A DNA stretch of 64,000 nt from NCBI RefSeq assembly GCF_900460245.1, contig NZ_UHIP01000001.1:2418001-2482000 (forward strand), read 5' to 3'. The stretch comes from Vibrio fluvialis (GTDB taxonomy: Bacteria; Pseudomonadota; Gammaproteobacteria; Enterobacterales; Vibrionaceae). The position numbers were made by a program, and so were the translations under genes. Shown piece by piece: positions 1 to 8,582 of the stretch (positions within the stretch are counted from its first letter, which is position 1; each line of letters starts with the position of its first letter). The notes under the pieces are model-generated. The model saw only the letters and a program-made list of their open reading frames with translations. It searched no databases and was not told where the DNA came from.

Positions 1-241
1 TCTGATATTCAATTCTAGTCAGTGAAATTTCATTACCGCTATTTTTTATATGAAATTATAAGCACTTCGTTATTACGCATGAATGAGTTAATCGATTACA
101 TTAATTTAGCGATGACACTCACACAAATCCTGCTATTCACCCGACCAATTGTTAATAAAAACAACAATTGATTAACAATTCAAAACCTAATATTTTGTTC
201 TTCGAAAAAAAATGTGACTTGATGTGAACTATTGCACTTTT

Positions 242-270
242 TTTTGCAGCGCAAACGATAAACTTATAAT
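242..270 (+). promoter_or_regulatory. Putative promoter with PurR-like half box
   Basis: A perfect -10 hexamer TATAAT lies at 265-270, about 85 bases before the GTG start at 355. The spacer contains CGCAAACGAT (250-259), which matches one half of the PurR box (ACGCAAACGTTTGCGT); the second half is poor. A purine repressor site would suit a nucleoside importer. The -35 is weak (TTGCAG at 244 with a short spacer). Inference only. Confidence 0.35.
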
Positions 271-285
271 TGGTAGGCTCAATGA

Positions 286-303
286 GTTGACCTATTGGTC
301 AAC
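286..303. repeat. 18-bp perfect palindrome GTTGACC-N4-GGTCAAC
   Basis: GTTGACC (286-292), TATT, GGTCAAC (297-303) form a perfect inverted repeat between the putative -10 (265-270) and the start codon at 355. It could be an operator for a dimeric repressor or a small hairpin in the 5' untranslated region. No T run follows, so it is not a terminator. Confidence 0.5.
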
Positions 304-354
304 ATTTTATTATCAATTTAACAACAGTGGTTTTGTAACATAGGGATATATACA

Positions 355-1350
355 GTGAAAAAATCCATCCTAAAAATATCTACCCTTGCTCTCGCAATCT
401 CCTCTTTCCACGTATTCGCAGAAGCAAAACCTGCCGTTATCTACGATACCGCAGGTAAATTCGACAAATCGTTCAATGAAGCGGTTTATCAGAACGGCGT
501 AAAAGTCATGGAGGCCGAAGGCCTTGAAGTTCGTGAGTTTGAGCCTCAGAACGAAGCTCAACGTGAACAGGGGCTTCGTCGTCTGGCGAGCCGTGGTTTC
601 TCACCAATCGTTGCGGTGGGTTTCAACATGGCGTCAGCGGTCGAGAAAGTCGCCACTGAGTTTCCAGACATCCACTTCACCATTCTCGACATGGTGGTTG
701 ATAAGCCCAACGTACAATCGATCGTCTTTAAAGAACACGAAGGTTCGTTCTTAGTTGGCGCACTGGCCGCGAAAGCCTCTAAATCAGGCGTTGTCGGTTT
801 TGTCGGCGGTATGGACATTCCTCTGATCCGTAAATTCGAATGTGGTTACGAGCAAGGCGCGAAATACGCCAATCCACAGATCACCGTTCTGCAGAACATG
901 ACAGGCTCGACACCCGCAGCGTTTGCAGACCCGGCAAAAGGTTCAGAGCTGGCGAAATCTCAGTTTTCCAAAGGCGCTGACGTGATTTACGCCGCAGCAG
1001 GTGGCACTGGCTTAGGGGTTTACCAAGCAGCAGCCGATGCGGGCAAACTGGCCATTGGCGTGGACTCAAACCAAAACCATCTTCAACCAGGCACCATGCT
1101 GACCTCAATGGTGAAACTGGTCGGTGCGGCGGCTGTCGACAGCTGGAAAGAAGAAATCAACGGAGCTTGGCAACCAGGCATCAAGGTACTGGGCTTGAAA
1201 GAAAACGCGGTTGACTGGGCGTACGACGAGTACAACAAGCCTCTGATTTCCGAAGAAATGAAGTCCTACATGGAAAGCCTGAAAGCCGACATCATCGCCG
1301 GCAAGATTCAGGTCCATGACTACATGTCAGACAATAAATGTGATTACTAA
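355..1350 (+). CDS. BMP-family ABC transporter periplasmic substrate-binding protein
   Basis: 331 residues. The N-terminus (two Lys, a hydrophobic stretch, then VFAEAKP near residue 20-25) is a Sec signal peptide without a lipobox Cys, so the mature protein should be soluble in the periplasm. The body matches the basic membrane protein/PnrA family: DKSFNEAVYQNG near residue 37, AVGFNMASAVE, and AAGGTGLGVYQAAAD with GVDSNQ, which line the ligand pocket in nucleoside-binding members. The start is GTG with GGGATATATACA upstream. It heads an operon with one ATPase and two permeases, which is the standard arrangement of purine-nucleoside importers of this class. The exact ligand cannot be read from sequence; a purine nucleoside is the family-based guess. 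Confidence 0.88.
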   Translation: MKKSILKISTLALAISSFHVFAEAKPAVIYDTAGKFDKSFNEAVYQNGVKVMEAEGLEVREFEPQNEAQREQGLRRLASRGFSPIVAVGFNMASAVEKVATEFPDIHFTILDMVVDKPNVQSIVFKEHEGSFLVGALAAKASKSGVVGFVGGMDIPLIRKFECGYEQGAKYANPQITVLQNMTGSTPAAFADPAKGSELAKSQFSKGADVIYAAAGGTGLGVYQAAADAGKLAIGVDSNQNHLQPGTMLTSMVKLVGAAAVDSWKEEINGAWQPGIKVLGLKENAVDWAYDEYNKPLISEEMKSYMESLKADIIAGKIQVHDYMSDNKCDY

Positions 1351-1378
1351 AACGCTCTGACTATCCATATAAGTCTGG

Positions 1379-1482
1379 CCTTGCGGGCAACACCGCAAGG
1401 GTAAAGAGCCAATGGATAACCCGATACGCCGCTGCTGATGTAGCGGCGTCTATTGATTTGTATTGCGCCCCTTTTGGCGCAA
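1379..1482 (+). repeat. Three consecutive hairpins between the binding-protein gene and the ATPase gene
   Basis: Three perfect inverted repeats occur in about 100 bases: CCTTGCGG/CCGCAAGG (1379-1400), ACGCCGCT/AGCGGCGT (1426-1449) and TTGCGCC/GGCGCAA (1463-1482). None has a strong T run immediately after it. In other importer operons, intercistronic hairpins after the binding-protein gene stabilise the upstream mRNA so that the periplasmic protein is made in excess; I infer the same here. Confidence 0.6.
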
Positions 1483-1521
1483 TAAAGGCAAGAAACTCAT
1501 TTTCGTTCAGGAAGTTTTCGT

Positions 1522-3084
1522 GTGACTCAATCTCAACACTTTGCCATCGAACTTAAACAGATCGATAAGCGTTTTGGTGCTGTTCATGCCAACCGCGCAA
1601 TCGATCTGCAAGTCCCGGCCGGAACCATTCACGGCATTATCGGTGAAAACGGTGCAGGCAAATCGACGCTCATGAGCATCATCTACGGCTTCTACACGCC
1701 TGATGCCGGAGAAATGCGCGTCAACAACACCCCATACTCCCCCAGCAATTCGCAAGATGCGATTGGTTCAGGGATCGGCATGGTTCACCAGCACTTCATG
1801 TTGGTGGATACCTTCACCGTTTTGGAAAACATTGTTCTGGGCGCGGAAAGCGGCTGGAAATTGAATGACAGCCTGAGAGCAGCGCGCAAAAAGCTCATCC
1901 AACTGGAAAAAGACTACGGTCTGGACGTCCCGCTCGACAGTCTGGTGGGCGATCTGCCGGTTGGCTTACAGCAGCGCGTCGAAATTCTGAAAGCGCTCTA
2001 TCGCAACGCTAACGTACTCATTCTCGATGAACCCACTGGCGTGCTGACACCTCAGGAAGCGGATCACCTGTTTGCCATTCTCGATAAATTACGCAGTCAG
2101 GGAACCACCGTCATCATCATTACGCACAAACTGCGTGAAGTACTGGCGATTACCGACAACATCTCGGTGATGCGTCAGGGTCAGATGGTCGCCCATGTCA
2201 AAACCTCAGACACCAATCGTGAAGAACTGGCCGAACTGATGGTGGGGCGTAAAGTCCGCCTCAAAGTCGAAAAGTCTGAACCTCATCCGCAACAGGCGCT
2301 GTTGCAGGTTGAACACCTCAATTATGTCGACAGCAGTGGCGTGCCGCGTGTCAAAGACATCAGCTTCTCCGTTCGCGCTGGTGAACTGGTGGGTATCGCC
2401 GGCGTTTCCGGTAATGGTCAGTCTGAAATCCTGTCGCTGTTGTCCGGCATCCTTAAACCGACGTCCGGTACGATCCAGATGAATGGTCACACGATTTCTC
2501 CTCAACACCCGGCTGACCCACAGCAAGTACGTGCTATGGGTGTCGGCCATATTCCGGAAGATCGCCACAAACAGGGACTGATCAATAAGTTTGAAGCGCA
2601 AGAAGCTTACATTCTCGGCTACCACAACCTGCCGAAGTACAACAAAGGGCTGCTGCAAGATAAGCAGGCCATCGCGACGCTGTGTCAGGAAAGCATGAAC
2701 AAATGGGATGTGCGGCCAAACGACATCCATCTGAAAACGGCTAATTTTTCCGGCGGCAACCAGCAGAAACTGGTGATTGCACGCGAAATGGAAGAAGAAC
2801 CGGATGTGTTACTGATTGGTCAGCCGACGCGCGGGGTCGACATCGGCGCGATTGAATACATCCATCAACAGATCATCGCCTGCCGCGATGCGGGCAAAGC
2901 GATCCTGCTGGTATCGGTTGAACTCGACGAGATCCTCAGCCTGGCAGATCGCATTCTGGTGGTCTTTGACGGCGCGATCGTGGGTGAACTGGATGCCAAA
3001 TTGGCAGACGAGAAAACCTTAGGCCTGATGATGGCCAACATCGTGCCGGATCATGTAATACAATCACAGGGGAACTTGGCATGA
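1522..3084 (+). CDS. Nucleoside-type ABC transporter, double ATP-binding subunit
   Basis: 520 residues with two fused ATPase domains. Domain 1 has Walker A GENGAGKSTL (residues 41-50), a variant signature LPVGLQQRVE and Walker B ILDEPTGVL. Domain 2 has the degenerate Walker A GVSGNGQSE, a strong signature SGGNQQK and QPTRGVD in place of the usual Walker B end; this asymmetry is typical of ATPases paired with BMP-type binding proteins (for example B. subtilis NupO). The start is GTG at 1522. It ends in a 4-base ATGA overlap with the first permease gene, so the two are translationally coupled. It powers import at the inner membrane together with the two downstream permeases. Confidence 0.92.
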   Translation: MTQSQHFAIELKQIDKRFGAVHANRAIDLQVPAGTIHGIIGENGAGKSTLMSIIYGFYTPDAGEMRVNNTPYSPSNSQDAIGSGIGMVHQHFMLVDTFTVLENIVLGAESGWKLNDSLRAARKKLIQLEKDYGLDVPLDSLVGDLPVGLQQRVEILKALYRNANVLILDEPTGVLTPQEADHLFAILDKLRSQGTTVIIITHKLREVLAITDNISVMRQGQMVAHVKTSDTNREELAELMVGRKVRLKVEKSEPHPQQALLQVEHLNYVDSSGVPRVKDISFSVRAGELVGIAGVSGNGQSEILSLLSGILKPTSGTIQMNGHTISPQHPADPQQVRAMGVGHIPEDRHKQGLINKFEAQEAYILGYHNLPKYNKGLLQDKQAIATLCQESMNKWDVRPNDIHLKTANFSGGNQQKLVIAREMEEEPDVLLIGQPTRGVDIGAIEYIHQQIIACRDAGKAILLVSVELDEILSLADRILVVFDGAIVGELDAKLADEKTLGLMMANIVPDHVIQSQGNLA

Positions 3085-4193
3085 GTCAGACAAACGTCCC
3101 TGCCTGGGTCACGATAGGGTTGCTGCCTGCGATCAATGTTCTGGTCGCGTTTCTGGTCTCTGCCCTGCTGTTTATCTACATCGACATCAACCCGCTCGAT
3201 GCAATCAAAGTCATGTGGACCGGCGCTTTTGGTTACGCGGAAGGCTTCGGTTACACCCTCTACTACACTACGGGCTTTATCTTCACTGGTCTTGCCGTTG
3301 CGGTGGCTTATCATGCTGGCCTGTTCAACATCGGGGTAGAAGGTCAGGCTTACATCGGTGGTCTTGGTGTCGGCTTAGTCTGTTTAACACTGGGCGAATA
3401 CGCGCCTTGGTATGTGGTATTTCCGGTTGCGGTGCTCGCCGGCGGTGCCTTTGGTGCGGCCTGGGCGTTTATTCCGGCGTACCTGCAGGCGAAACGGGGC
3501 TCGCACATCGTGATCACCACGATCATGTTCAATTTCATCGCCTCTTCGCTGATGGCTTATCTGTTGGTTGATGTGCTGAAGCCGGAAAACACCATGGCAA
3601 CCGAAAGCCGCGTGTTTGCGGTATCGAGCTGGTTACCGAAAATGCATGAACTGCTGGCTGTGTTTGGCGTAAAACTGGCCGCAAGCCCACTCAACATCAG
3701 CTTTTTGTTTGCGCTGCTGAGCTGTGTTTTCGTCTGGCTGTTTATCTGGCATACCCGTTGGGGCTATGAGATTCGCGCCATCGGCGCCAATGCGTCCGCG
3801 GCTTCTTACGCCGGGATTAACTACATCAAAGTGATTGTGATTACCATGCTGCTTTCTGGCATGTTGGCCGGTTTCTTTGGCATCAATGTTCTGCAAGGCG
3901 AGCTACACCAAATCAAACTGAACTTCGTCGAAGGCTTTGGCTTTACCGGGATTGCCGTCGCACTGATGGGTCGTAACCACCCGGTCGGAGTCCTGCTGGC
4001 GAGTTTGCTGTTTGGTTTCCTCTATCAGGGCGGTGCAGAACTGAGTTTTGAATATGGGGTTGACCGCAATATTGTCGTCGTTTTGCAAGGTTTGGTGATT
4101 CTGTTCTCCGGCGCGTTGGAGCACATGTTCCGCCCATCGCTGGAACGCACCTACCGACGTCTGTTCGGCCAGTCAAAACAAGGAGTGGCATAA
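3081..4193 (+). CDS. ABC transporter permease (first of pair)
   Basis: 370 residues, strongly hydrophobic, with about eight to ten membrane segments. It belongs to the branched-chain amino acid/ribose type permease family (BPD_transp_2), recognisable from the cytoplasmic loop GYEIRAIGANASAASYAGI and the following glycine-rich helix GMLAGFFGINV. A preceding conserved segment AYHAGLFNIGVEGQ is usual for nucleoside importer permeases. Its ATG overlaps the end of the ATPase gene and the second permease starts 3 bases after its stop, so the three are one transcription unit. It forms half of the inner-membrane channel. Confidence 0.92.
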   Translation: MSQTNVPAWVTIGLLPAINVLVAFLVSALLFIYIDINPLDAIKVMWTGAFGYAEGFGYTLYYTTGFIFTGLAVAVAYHAGLFNIGVEGQAYIGGLGVGLVCLTLGEYAPWYVVFPVAVLAGGAFGAAWAFIPAYLQAKRGSHIVITTIMFNFIASSLMAYLLVDVLKPENTMATESRVFAVSSWLPKMHELLAVFGVKLAASPLNISFLFALLSCVFVWLFIWHTRWGYEIRAIGANASAASYAGINYIKVIVITMLLSGMLAGFFGINVLQGELHQIKLNFVEGFGFTGIAVALMGRNHPVGVLLASLLFGFLYQGGAELSFEYGVDRNIVVVLQGLVILFSGALEHMFRPSLERTYRRLFGQSKQGVA

Positions 4194-4196
4194 GCT

Positions 4197-5162
4197 ATGT
4201 TTGAAACCTTTATTCTAATGGCCGATGCCACGGTCCGAGTCTCGACACCGCTGATTCTGGCCGCCTTGGCTGGCATGTTCAGTGAACGCTCCGGCGTCGT
4301 AAACATCGCGCTGGAAGGGAAACTGCTCGCCTCAGCATTTGCCGGTGCGGCGACCGCCTCTGTAACAGGCTCAGCCTGGCTTGGTTTGCTGGCGGGTGTC
4401 GGTGTTTCCATCCTGCTCGCGCTGCTGCACGGCTTTGCCTCTATTACCCACCGCGGTGAACAGGTCGTCAGCGGCATGGCCATCAACATTCTGGCGACAG
4501 GCTTGACCATTACCCTCGGCCGTTACTGGTTTGGACAGGGCGGCCAGACGCCAACGCTCTCAGGCGATGCGCGTTTTGCGCCGCTCACCCTGCCAGGTGC
4601 AGATGCAGCTCAGGATACGCCTGTGATTGGACTGCTGTACTCCGAGTTGATCAGCGGCCACTCAATCATTGAATACATCGCCTTTCTGGCGGTACCAACC
4701 GCTTGGTATGTGCTGTTCAAAACCCGCTTTGGTCTGCGCTTGCGCGCGGTCGGTGAGTCCCCTGCTGCGGTCGATACCGCGGGGATTTCGGTCGTCGGCA
4801 TGCGTTACAGCGCCATGGTGATCTGTGGCCTGTTGGTCGGTCTGGGCGGCGTGTATTTGTCGGTCGGCCAGACTGCGCAGTTCATTCCAAATATGAGTGC
4901 TGGTAAGGGCTATATGGCCCTCGCCGCGCTGATTTTCGGGAAATGGCGGCCTGTGACGGCGATGGCGGCCTGTTTGTTGTTCGGCTTTCTCGACGCACTG
5001 GCAATTCGCTTGCAAGGGGTCTCAATTGGTGATTTCCCCATTCCGGTCCAGGCAATCGAAGCTTCGCCTTATATACTGACCGTCTTCCTGCTGGCTGGCT
5101 TTATTGGTAAAGCGGTGGCACCAAAAGCGATTGGTGTGCCTTACACCAAAGAGCGCGAGTAA
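4197..5162 (+). CDS. ABC transporter permease (second of pair)
   Basis: 321 residues, hydrophobic, about eight membrane segments. Family motifs: FSERSGVVNIALEGKLL near residue 30 (the conserved N-terminal loop of nucleoside permeases) and FGLRLRAVGESPAAVDTAGI (the coupling loop contacting the ATPase). The C-terminal end is LAGFIGKAVAPKAIGVPYTKERE. It is the last gene of the importer operon and a strong hairpin follows at 5173. With the preceding permease it should form the heterodimeric channel. Confidence 0.92.
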   Translation: MFETFILMADATVRVSTPLILAALAGMFSERSGVVNIALEGKLLASAFAGAATASVTGSAWLGLLAGVGVSILLALLHGFASITHRGEQVVSGMAINILATGLTITLGRYWFGQGGQTPTLSGDARFAPLTLPGADAAQDTPVIGLLYSELISGHSIIEYIAFLAVPTAWYVLFKTRFGLRLRAVGESPAAVDTAGISVVGMRYSAMVICGLLVGLGGVYLSVGQTAQFIPNMSAGKGYMALAALIFGKWRPVTAMAACLLFGFLDALAIRLQGVSIGDFPIPVQAIEASPYILTVFLLAGFIGKAVAPKAIGVPYTKERE

Positions 5163-5172
5163 CCACCAAATA

Positions 5173-5205
5173 GTAAAGGGCACATATCGTGCCCTTTACT
5201 TTATC
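5173..5205. terminator. Terminator after the importer operon, probably bidirectional
   Basis: GTAAAGGGCAC (5173-5183), loop ATATC, GTGCCCTTTAC (5189-5199) make a perfect 11-bp stem followed by TTTA. It lies between the convergent ends of the importer operon (+) and yjjV (-). Confidence 0.75.
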
Positions 5206-5225
5206 CTTCAGATCAGAATTGTCAC

Positions 5226-6023
5226 TCACGCTTCAGATATGCCAAACACGCGTAAACTGTTATCCCACAGTTGCTGCGTCAGTTGATGTGGGTCTTCATT
5301 GCGAAGCTGCGCCAAAGCATCAAGTACCTGCGGCAGATAACGCGGATGGTTGGGTTGTCCCTGCAAGCCTGACAACGGCATATCGGGAGCATCTGTTTCC
5401 AGCACCAACGACTCAATCGGCAACACCGCCACAGCCTGACGCGTTTTATTGGCACGTGGATAGGTGATGACACCACCGACACCGATGTGAAATCCCAAAT
5501 CAATAAACTGCTGCGCCTGTTGCACACTGCCGGAAAAAGCGTGCAACACCCCGCCGTATTGAAAACGGGTTTGTTTAAGCAATTGCAGCAAGCGATTGTG
5601 CGTTTTTCGGCTATGCAGAATAACGGGCAGTTGCGCACTCTGCGCGATTGCCAGTTGCCCAATTAATAACTGTTCCTGCAACTGGGCATCGACAGCAATC
5701 ATGCCATCAAGCCCCATTTCGCCGAGCGCGATACATGCCTCACTGCGCACACTGAGTTCACGCTCCAGTCTGGCTAGCGGATTGTGCCAATCTGATTGAA
5801 GAAAATAGGGATGAAAACCCAGTGCGTAATAAACCGCACCGGGAAACTGCTCAGCCAACTGCGCAACACGTTGCCAGTTCTGCGGCCCAATAGAGGGAAT
5901 GAGAAAACGTTCAACCCCAGCTTGTTGTGCCAGCGATATCTCGGTCGGGAAATCACTGGCAAACGCATCAAAATCAAAATGACAATGGGTGTCGAACAGG
6001 CGGACCTCAGACTTTATCGCCAT
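5226..6023 (-). CDS. yjjV: TatD-family metal-dependent hydrolase YjjV
   Basis: 265 residues, the usual TatD size. Metal ligands are visible in order: DTHCHFDFD near residue 11, GEMGLD near 100, HSR near 137, HAFSGS near 160 and the late ETDAPDMP near 210, which is the TatD signature. The segment GVGGVITYPRANKTR and the ending of the ETDAPDMPLSG block match recalled E. coli YjjV better than TatD or YcfH. The family comprises Mg2+-dependent DNases or deoxyribonuclease-like phosphodiesterases; the precise substrate is unknown. Its ATG lies inside the 3' end of the DUF5363 gene (17-base overlap), so it is probably translated by coupling, downstream of yaaA. Confidence 0.88.
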   Translation of the reverse strand: MAIKSEVRLFDTHCHFDFDAFASDFPTEISLAQQAGVERFLIPSIGPQNWQRVAQLAEQFPGAVYYALGFHPYFLQSDWHNPLARLERELSVRSEACIALGEMGLDGMIAVDAQLQEQLLIGQLAIAQSAQLPVILHSRKTHNRLLQLLKQTRFQYGGVLHAFSGSVQQAQQFIDLGFHIGVGGVITYPRANKTRQAVAVLPIESLVLETDAPDMPLSGLQGQPNHPRYLPQVLDALAQLRNEDPHQLTQQLWDNSLRVFGISEA

Positions 6024-6144
6024 CTTGATCGTGCGCCGGGTCTTTACGGTATGGTACGCAGCAGCGCTTTTGGTCCGGCGTCAGCCCCATGGCCCGACAC
6101 CAGGCATCGTAGCGCGCGATCATTGCCTTCATCCATGCCCACAT
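6007..6144 (-). CDS. Small DUF5363-type protein
   Basis: 45 residues: it begins MWAWMKAMIARYDAWCRAMG, continues LTPDQKRCCVPYRKDP and ends DGDKV. The pattern of a short amphipathic helix, RYDAWC and a CC pair followed by VPY is what I recall for DUF5363 proteins of vibrios. A strong ribosome site (CAGGAGAG, 7 bases before ATG) supports the start. It begins 24 bases after the yaaA stop and its TGA lies inside yjjV, so it is the middle gene of yaaA-DUF5363-yjjV. Function unknown; the three Cys residues could bind metal or form a disulfide. Confidence 0.75.
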   Translation of the reverse strand: MWAWMKAMIARYDAWCRAMGLTPDQKRCCVPYRKDPAHDQDGDKV

Positions 6145-6168
6145 AGCAAACTCTCCTGTGCGTAACGA

Positions 6169-6942
6169 TTACTGTTCTTCGCGCTTGAACACCAGTTCAG
6201 TAGCGGTCGATTCTGCCGCCACAAAATAGTAGCCAGCGGTATCAAACGCTTCCAGCTGTTTTACCGACTCAATACGGTTTTCAATAATGTAACGAGCCAT
6301 CATGCCGCGCGCCTTTTTGGCGTAGAAACTGATCACTTTATACTGACCATTTTTGCAGTCTTTGAACACTGGCGTGATGACCTGCGCGTCCAGTTGTTTA
6401 GTATTGACCGCTTTGAAATATTCATTGGATGCCAGATTGACCAGCACGTTGTCGCCTTGAGCGGCAATCGCTTCATTGAGCTTGTCAGTAATGACATTGC
6501 CCCAGAACTGGTAAAGGTTACTGCCACGATCGTTCGCCAGCTTGGTGCCCATCTCCAAACGGTAAGGCTGCATCAGGTCCAGCGGCTTCAACAGGCCATA
6601 CAGGCCAGACAACATGCGTAGATGTGACTGTGCAAAGCTCAGATCATCATCGCTTAGCGTCTCAGCCTCAAGCCCGGTGTACACGTCCCCTTTGAAGGCA
6701 AAAATCGCCTGGCGGGCGTTTTCAAAGGTGAAGGTCTCACTCCACTCAGCAAAGCGAGCAACGTTGAGTCCGGCAATTTTATCGCTCACCTTCATCAGCG
6801 CGGAAATGTCCGCCGGTGTCAGTTTACGGCACACCTCAATCAGTGCTTTTGAGTGCTGGGTCAGTTCCGGTTGTGTGTGGCGCTCGCTTGGCAGCGGCGA
6901 TTCATAATCCAGTGTTTTTGCAGGTGAAACCACAATCAGCAT
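6169..6942 (-). CDS. yaaA: Peroxide stress protein YaaA
   Basis: 257 residues, full length for the family (DUF328/UPF0246). It starts [16 protein letters not shown], the diagnostic N-terminus, and contains [11 protein letters not shown] and [11 protein letters not shown], both conserved in YaaA. In E. coli YaaA is induced by OxyR and protects DNA and proteins under peroxide stress by lowering free iron; its DNA-binding fold resembles helix-hairpin-helix proteins. A ribosome site TAGGATAAG precedes the ATG. The next gene upstream on this strand is an agcS/yaaJ-type symporter, as in E. coli where yaaA and yaaJ are neighbours, but a terminator (6991-7019) separates them here. Confidence 0.95.
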   Translation of the reverse strand: MLIVVSPAKTLDYESPLPSERHTQPELTQHSKALIEVCRKLTPADISALMKVSDKIAGLNVARFAEWSETFTFENARQAIFAFKGDVYTGLEAETLSDDDLSFAQSHLRMLSGLYGLLKPLDLMQPYRLEMGTKLANDRGSNLYQFWGNVITDKLNEAIAAQGDNVLVNLASNEYFKAVNTKQLDAQVITPVFKDCKNGQYKVISFYAKKARGMMARYIIENRIESVKQLEAFDTAGYYFVAAESTATELVFKREEQ

Positions 6943-6983
6943 TGTCTTATCCTAATTCTTTGATTGGTTGAGCTTTCTATAGC

Positions 6984-7019
6984 CTACAAAAAAAGCCATG
7001 CATTGTCTGCATGGCTTTT
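6984..7019 (-). terminator. Rho-independent terminator of the symporter gene
   Basis: AAAAGCCATGCA (6991-7002), loop TTGTC, TGCATGGCTTTT (7008-7019): a perfect 12-bp stem. Read on the minus strand it ends in seven T residues, 27 bases after the symporter stop. Confidence 0.9.
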
Positions 7020-7045
7020 CCAATCTCTGGTATTGACGCTGTCTA

Positions 7046-8476
7046 TTAAGACTTTTTGTTGTTGTCCCAGATACCGTCTTCCAGCTGAGATTTCAGCTCA
7101 GGGTATTCATTGGCATCAAAAGTCGGCACTTTGCCCGCTTTCAACTGGCGGTTGTAGTCTTTCGCCAGCTTAATCACAATGCCAGACAGCAACAGGATCG
7201 CTACCAGGTTAACAATCGCCATCAGACCCATCGACACGTCAGCCATTGACCAAACGGTCGGCAGCGTTGCCAGAGAGCCGAACATCACCATGCTCAGGAA
7301 GATCAGGCGGAAGACCACCAGACCTTTCTTGTTGTTGTGCTCAAGGAAAATCAGGTTGGTTTCTGCATACGAATAGTTAGCAATGATCGAGGTGAACGCG
7401 AAGAAGAAGATCGCAAACGCCACGAAAATAGAGCCCCAGCTACCCACTTGTGAGCTCAGCGCGCGCTGTGTCAGCTCGATACCGGTAATTTCACCATGTG
7501 GTACGTATTCACCCGACATCAGGATGATAGCAACGGTAGCCGAACAGATTACGATCGTATCGACAAACACGCCCAGCATCTGCACGTAGCCCTGAGAAGC
7601 AGGGTGTGGTGGATATGGAGTTGCGGATGCCGCTGCGTTTGGCGCAGAACCCATACCGGCTTCGTTCGAGAACAGGCCACGTTTCACACCGTTAATCATC
7701 GCCTGGGCAATCGCGTAGCCCAAACCACCAGCAGCGGCTTGCTGGAAGCCAAACGCGCTCTTGATCACCAGGCTGAATACGGCCGGCAGTTTTTCAAGGT
7801 TCATGAACACGACAAACAGGGCAATCGCAATGTACGCCAGCGCCATGAACGGCACAATGATTTCCGCGGTGCGCGCGATCTTACGGATACCACCGAAGAT
7901 AACGAACGCAGACAGCAGAACAATCGCAATACCAACGTAGAGCGGTTCGTAGCCAAATGCGGTGTTCATCGCGTTAGTGATGGAGTTCGCTTGTACAGCG
8001 TTGAACACCAGACCAAATGCAATGATCAGGAAGATAGAGAACAGCACGCCCATCCAGCGCATGCCCAGGCCTTTTTCCATGTAGTAAGCCGGACCACCGC
8101 GGTAGTTACCGTCTTTATCGCGGGTTTTGTACAGCTGCGCCAGCGTACTTTCCGCAAAAGAGGTCGCCATGCCCAGGCAAGCCGTCATCCACATCCAGAA
8201 AATAGCACCCGGACCACCAGCGGTCAGAGCGACAGCCACACCGGCCATATTACCGGTACCCACGCGGGCAGCCAGACTGGTACAAAGGGCTTGGAAAGAA
8301 GAAATACCAGCATTGTCCTCTTTTCGGCTGTTCTTCAACACGCTGAACATGTGGCCGAAATGACGGAATTGGATGAAGCCTAAACGTAGAGTGAAGTAAA
8401 TACCTACACCCACTAAAAGATAAACCAGAATCGATCCCCAAAGCAGATCGTTCATTAAATTGATTAAGTCTGTCAC
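7046..8476 (-). CDS. agcS: Sodium:alanine (glycine) symporter, AgcS/YaaJ family
   Basis: 476 residues with about ten or eleven membrane helices. The N-terminal block ISSFQALCTSLAARVGTGN followed by GPGAIFWMWMTA is the sodium:alanine symporter signature (PF01235); further matches are YRGGPAYYMEKGLG and FSNEAGMGSAPNAAA. It imports alanine or glycine with Na+, which suits a halophilic vibrio. I chose the GTG at 8476 because GAGAGGT lies 5 bases upstream and VTDLINLMNDLLW is the family N-terminus; a longer frame reaching 8665 would add 63 residues without membrane or family features and would run through the structured leader. It is monocistronic, with a terminator downstream. Confidence 0.93.
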   Translation of the reverse strand: MTDLINLMNDLLWGSILVYLLVGVGIYFTLRLGFIQFRHFGHMFSVLKNSRKEDNAGISSFQALCTSLAARVGTGNMAGVAVALTAGGPGAIFWMWMTACLGMATSFAESTLAQLYKTRDKDGNYRGGPAYYMEKGLGMRWMGVLFSIFLIIAFGLVFNAVQANSITNAMNTAFGYEPLYVGIAIVLLSAFVIFGGIRKIARTAEIIVPFMALAYIAIALFVVFMNLEKLPAVFSLVIKSAFGFQQAAAGGLGYAIAQAMINGVKRGLFSNEAGMGSAPNAAASATPYPPHPASQGYVQMLGVFVDTIVICSATVAIILMSGEYVPHGEITGIELTQRALSSQVGSWGSIFVAFAIFFFAFTSIIANYSYAETNLIFLEHNNKKGLVVFRLIFLSMVMFGSLATLPTVWSMADVSMGLMAIVNLVAILLLSGIVIKLAKDYNRQLKAGKVPTFDANEYPELKSQLEDGIWDNNKKS

Positions 8477-8535
8477 AAGTACCTCTCGTAGAGTGATTGC
8501 GCTGATCTGAGCTAAAGCCAGCACGGCAAATGCAC

Positions 8536-8552
8536 TTTCGCGTCCCGCGAAA
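8536..8552 (-). repeat. Leader hairpin TTTCGCG-N3-CGCGAAA
   Basis: A perfect 7-bp inverted repeat with a 3-base loop (8536-8542 and 8546-8552), about 60 bases upstream of the symporter GTG. It is GC-rich and compact, so it should fold if transcribed. Confidence 0.6.
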
Positions 8553-8582
8553 TTATCAGAATTGTGGTTACATTTGATGTCG

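Larger units (their letters stand above)
1..354. other. AT-rich upstream region of the BMP transporter operon
   Basis: No gene is recognisable here; reading frames are short and the sequence is AT-rich. The 3' part holds a probable promoter and two operator-like elements described separately (242-303). The start of the window cuts whatever lies upstream, so the neighbouring gene is unknown. Confidence 0.6.
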
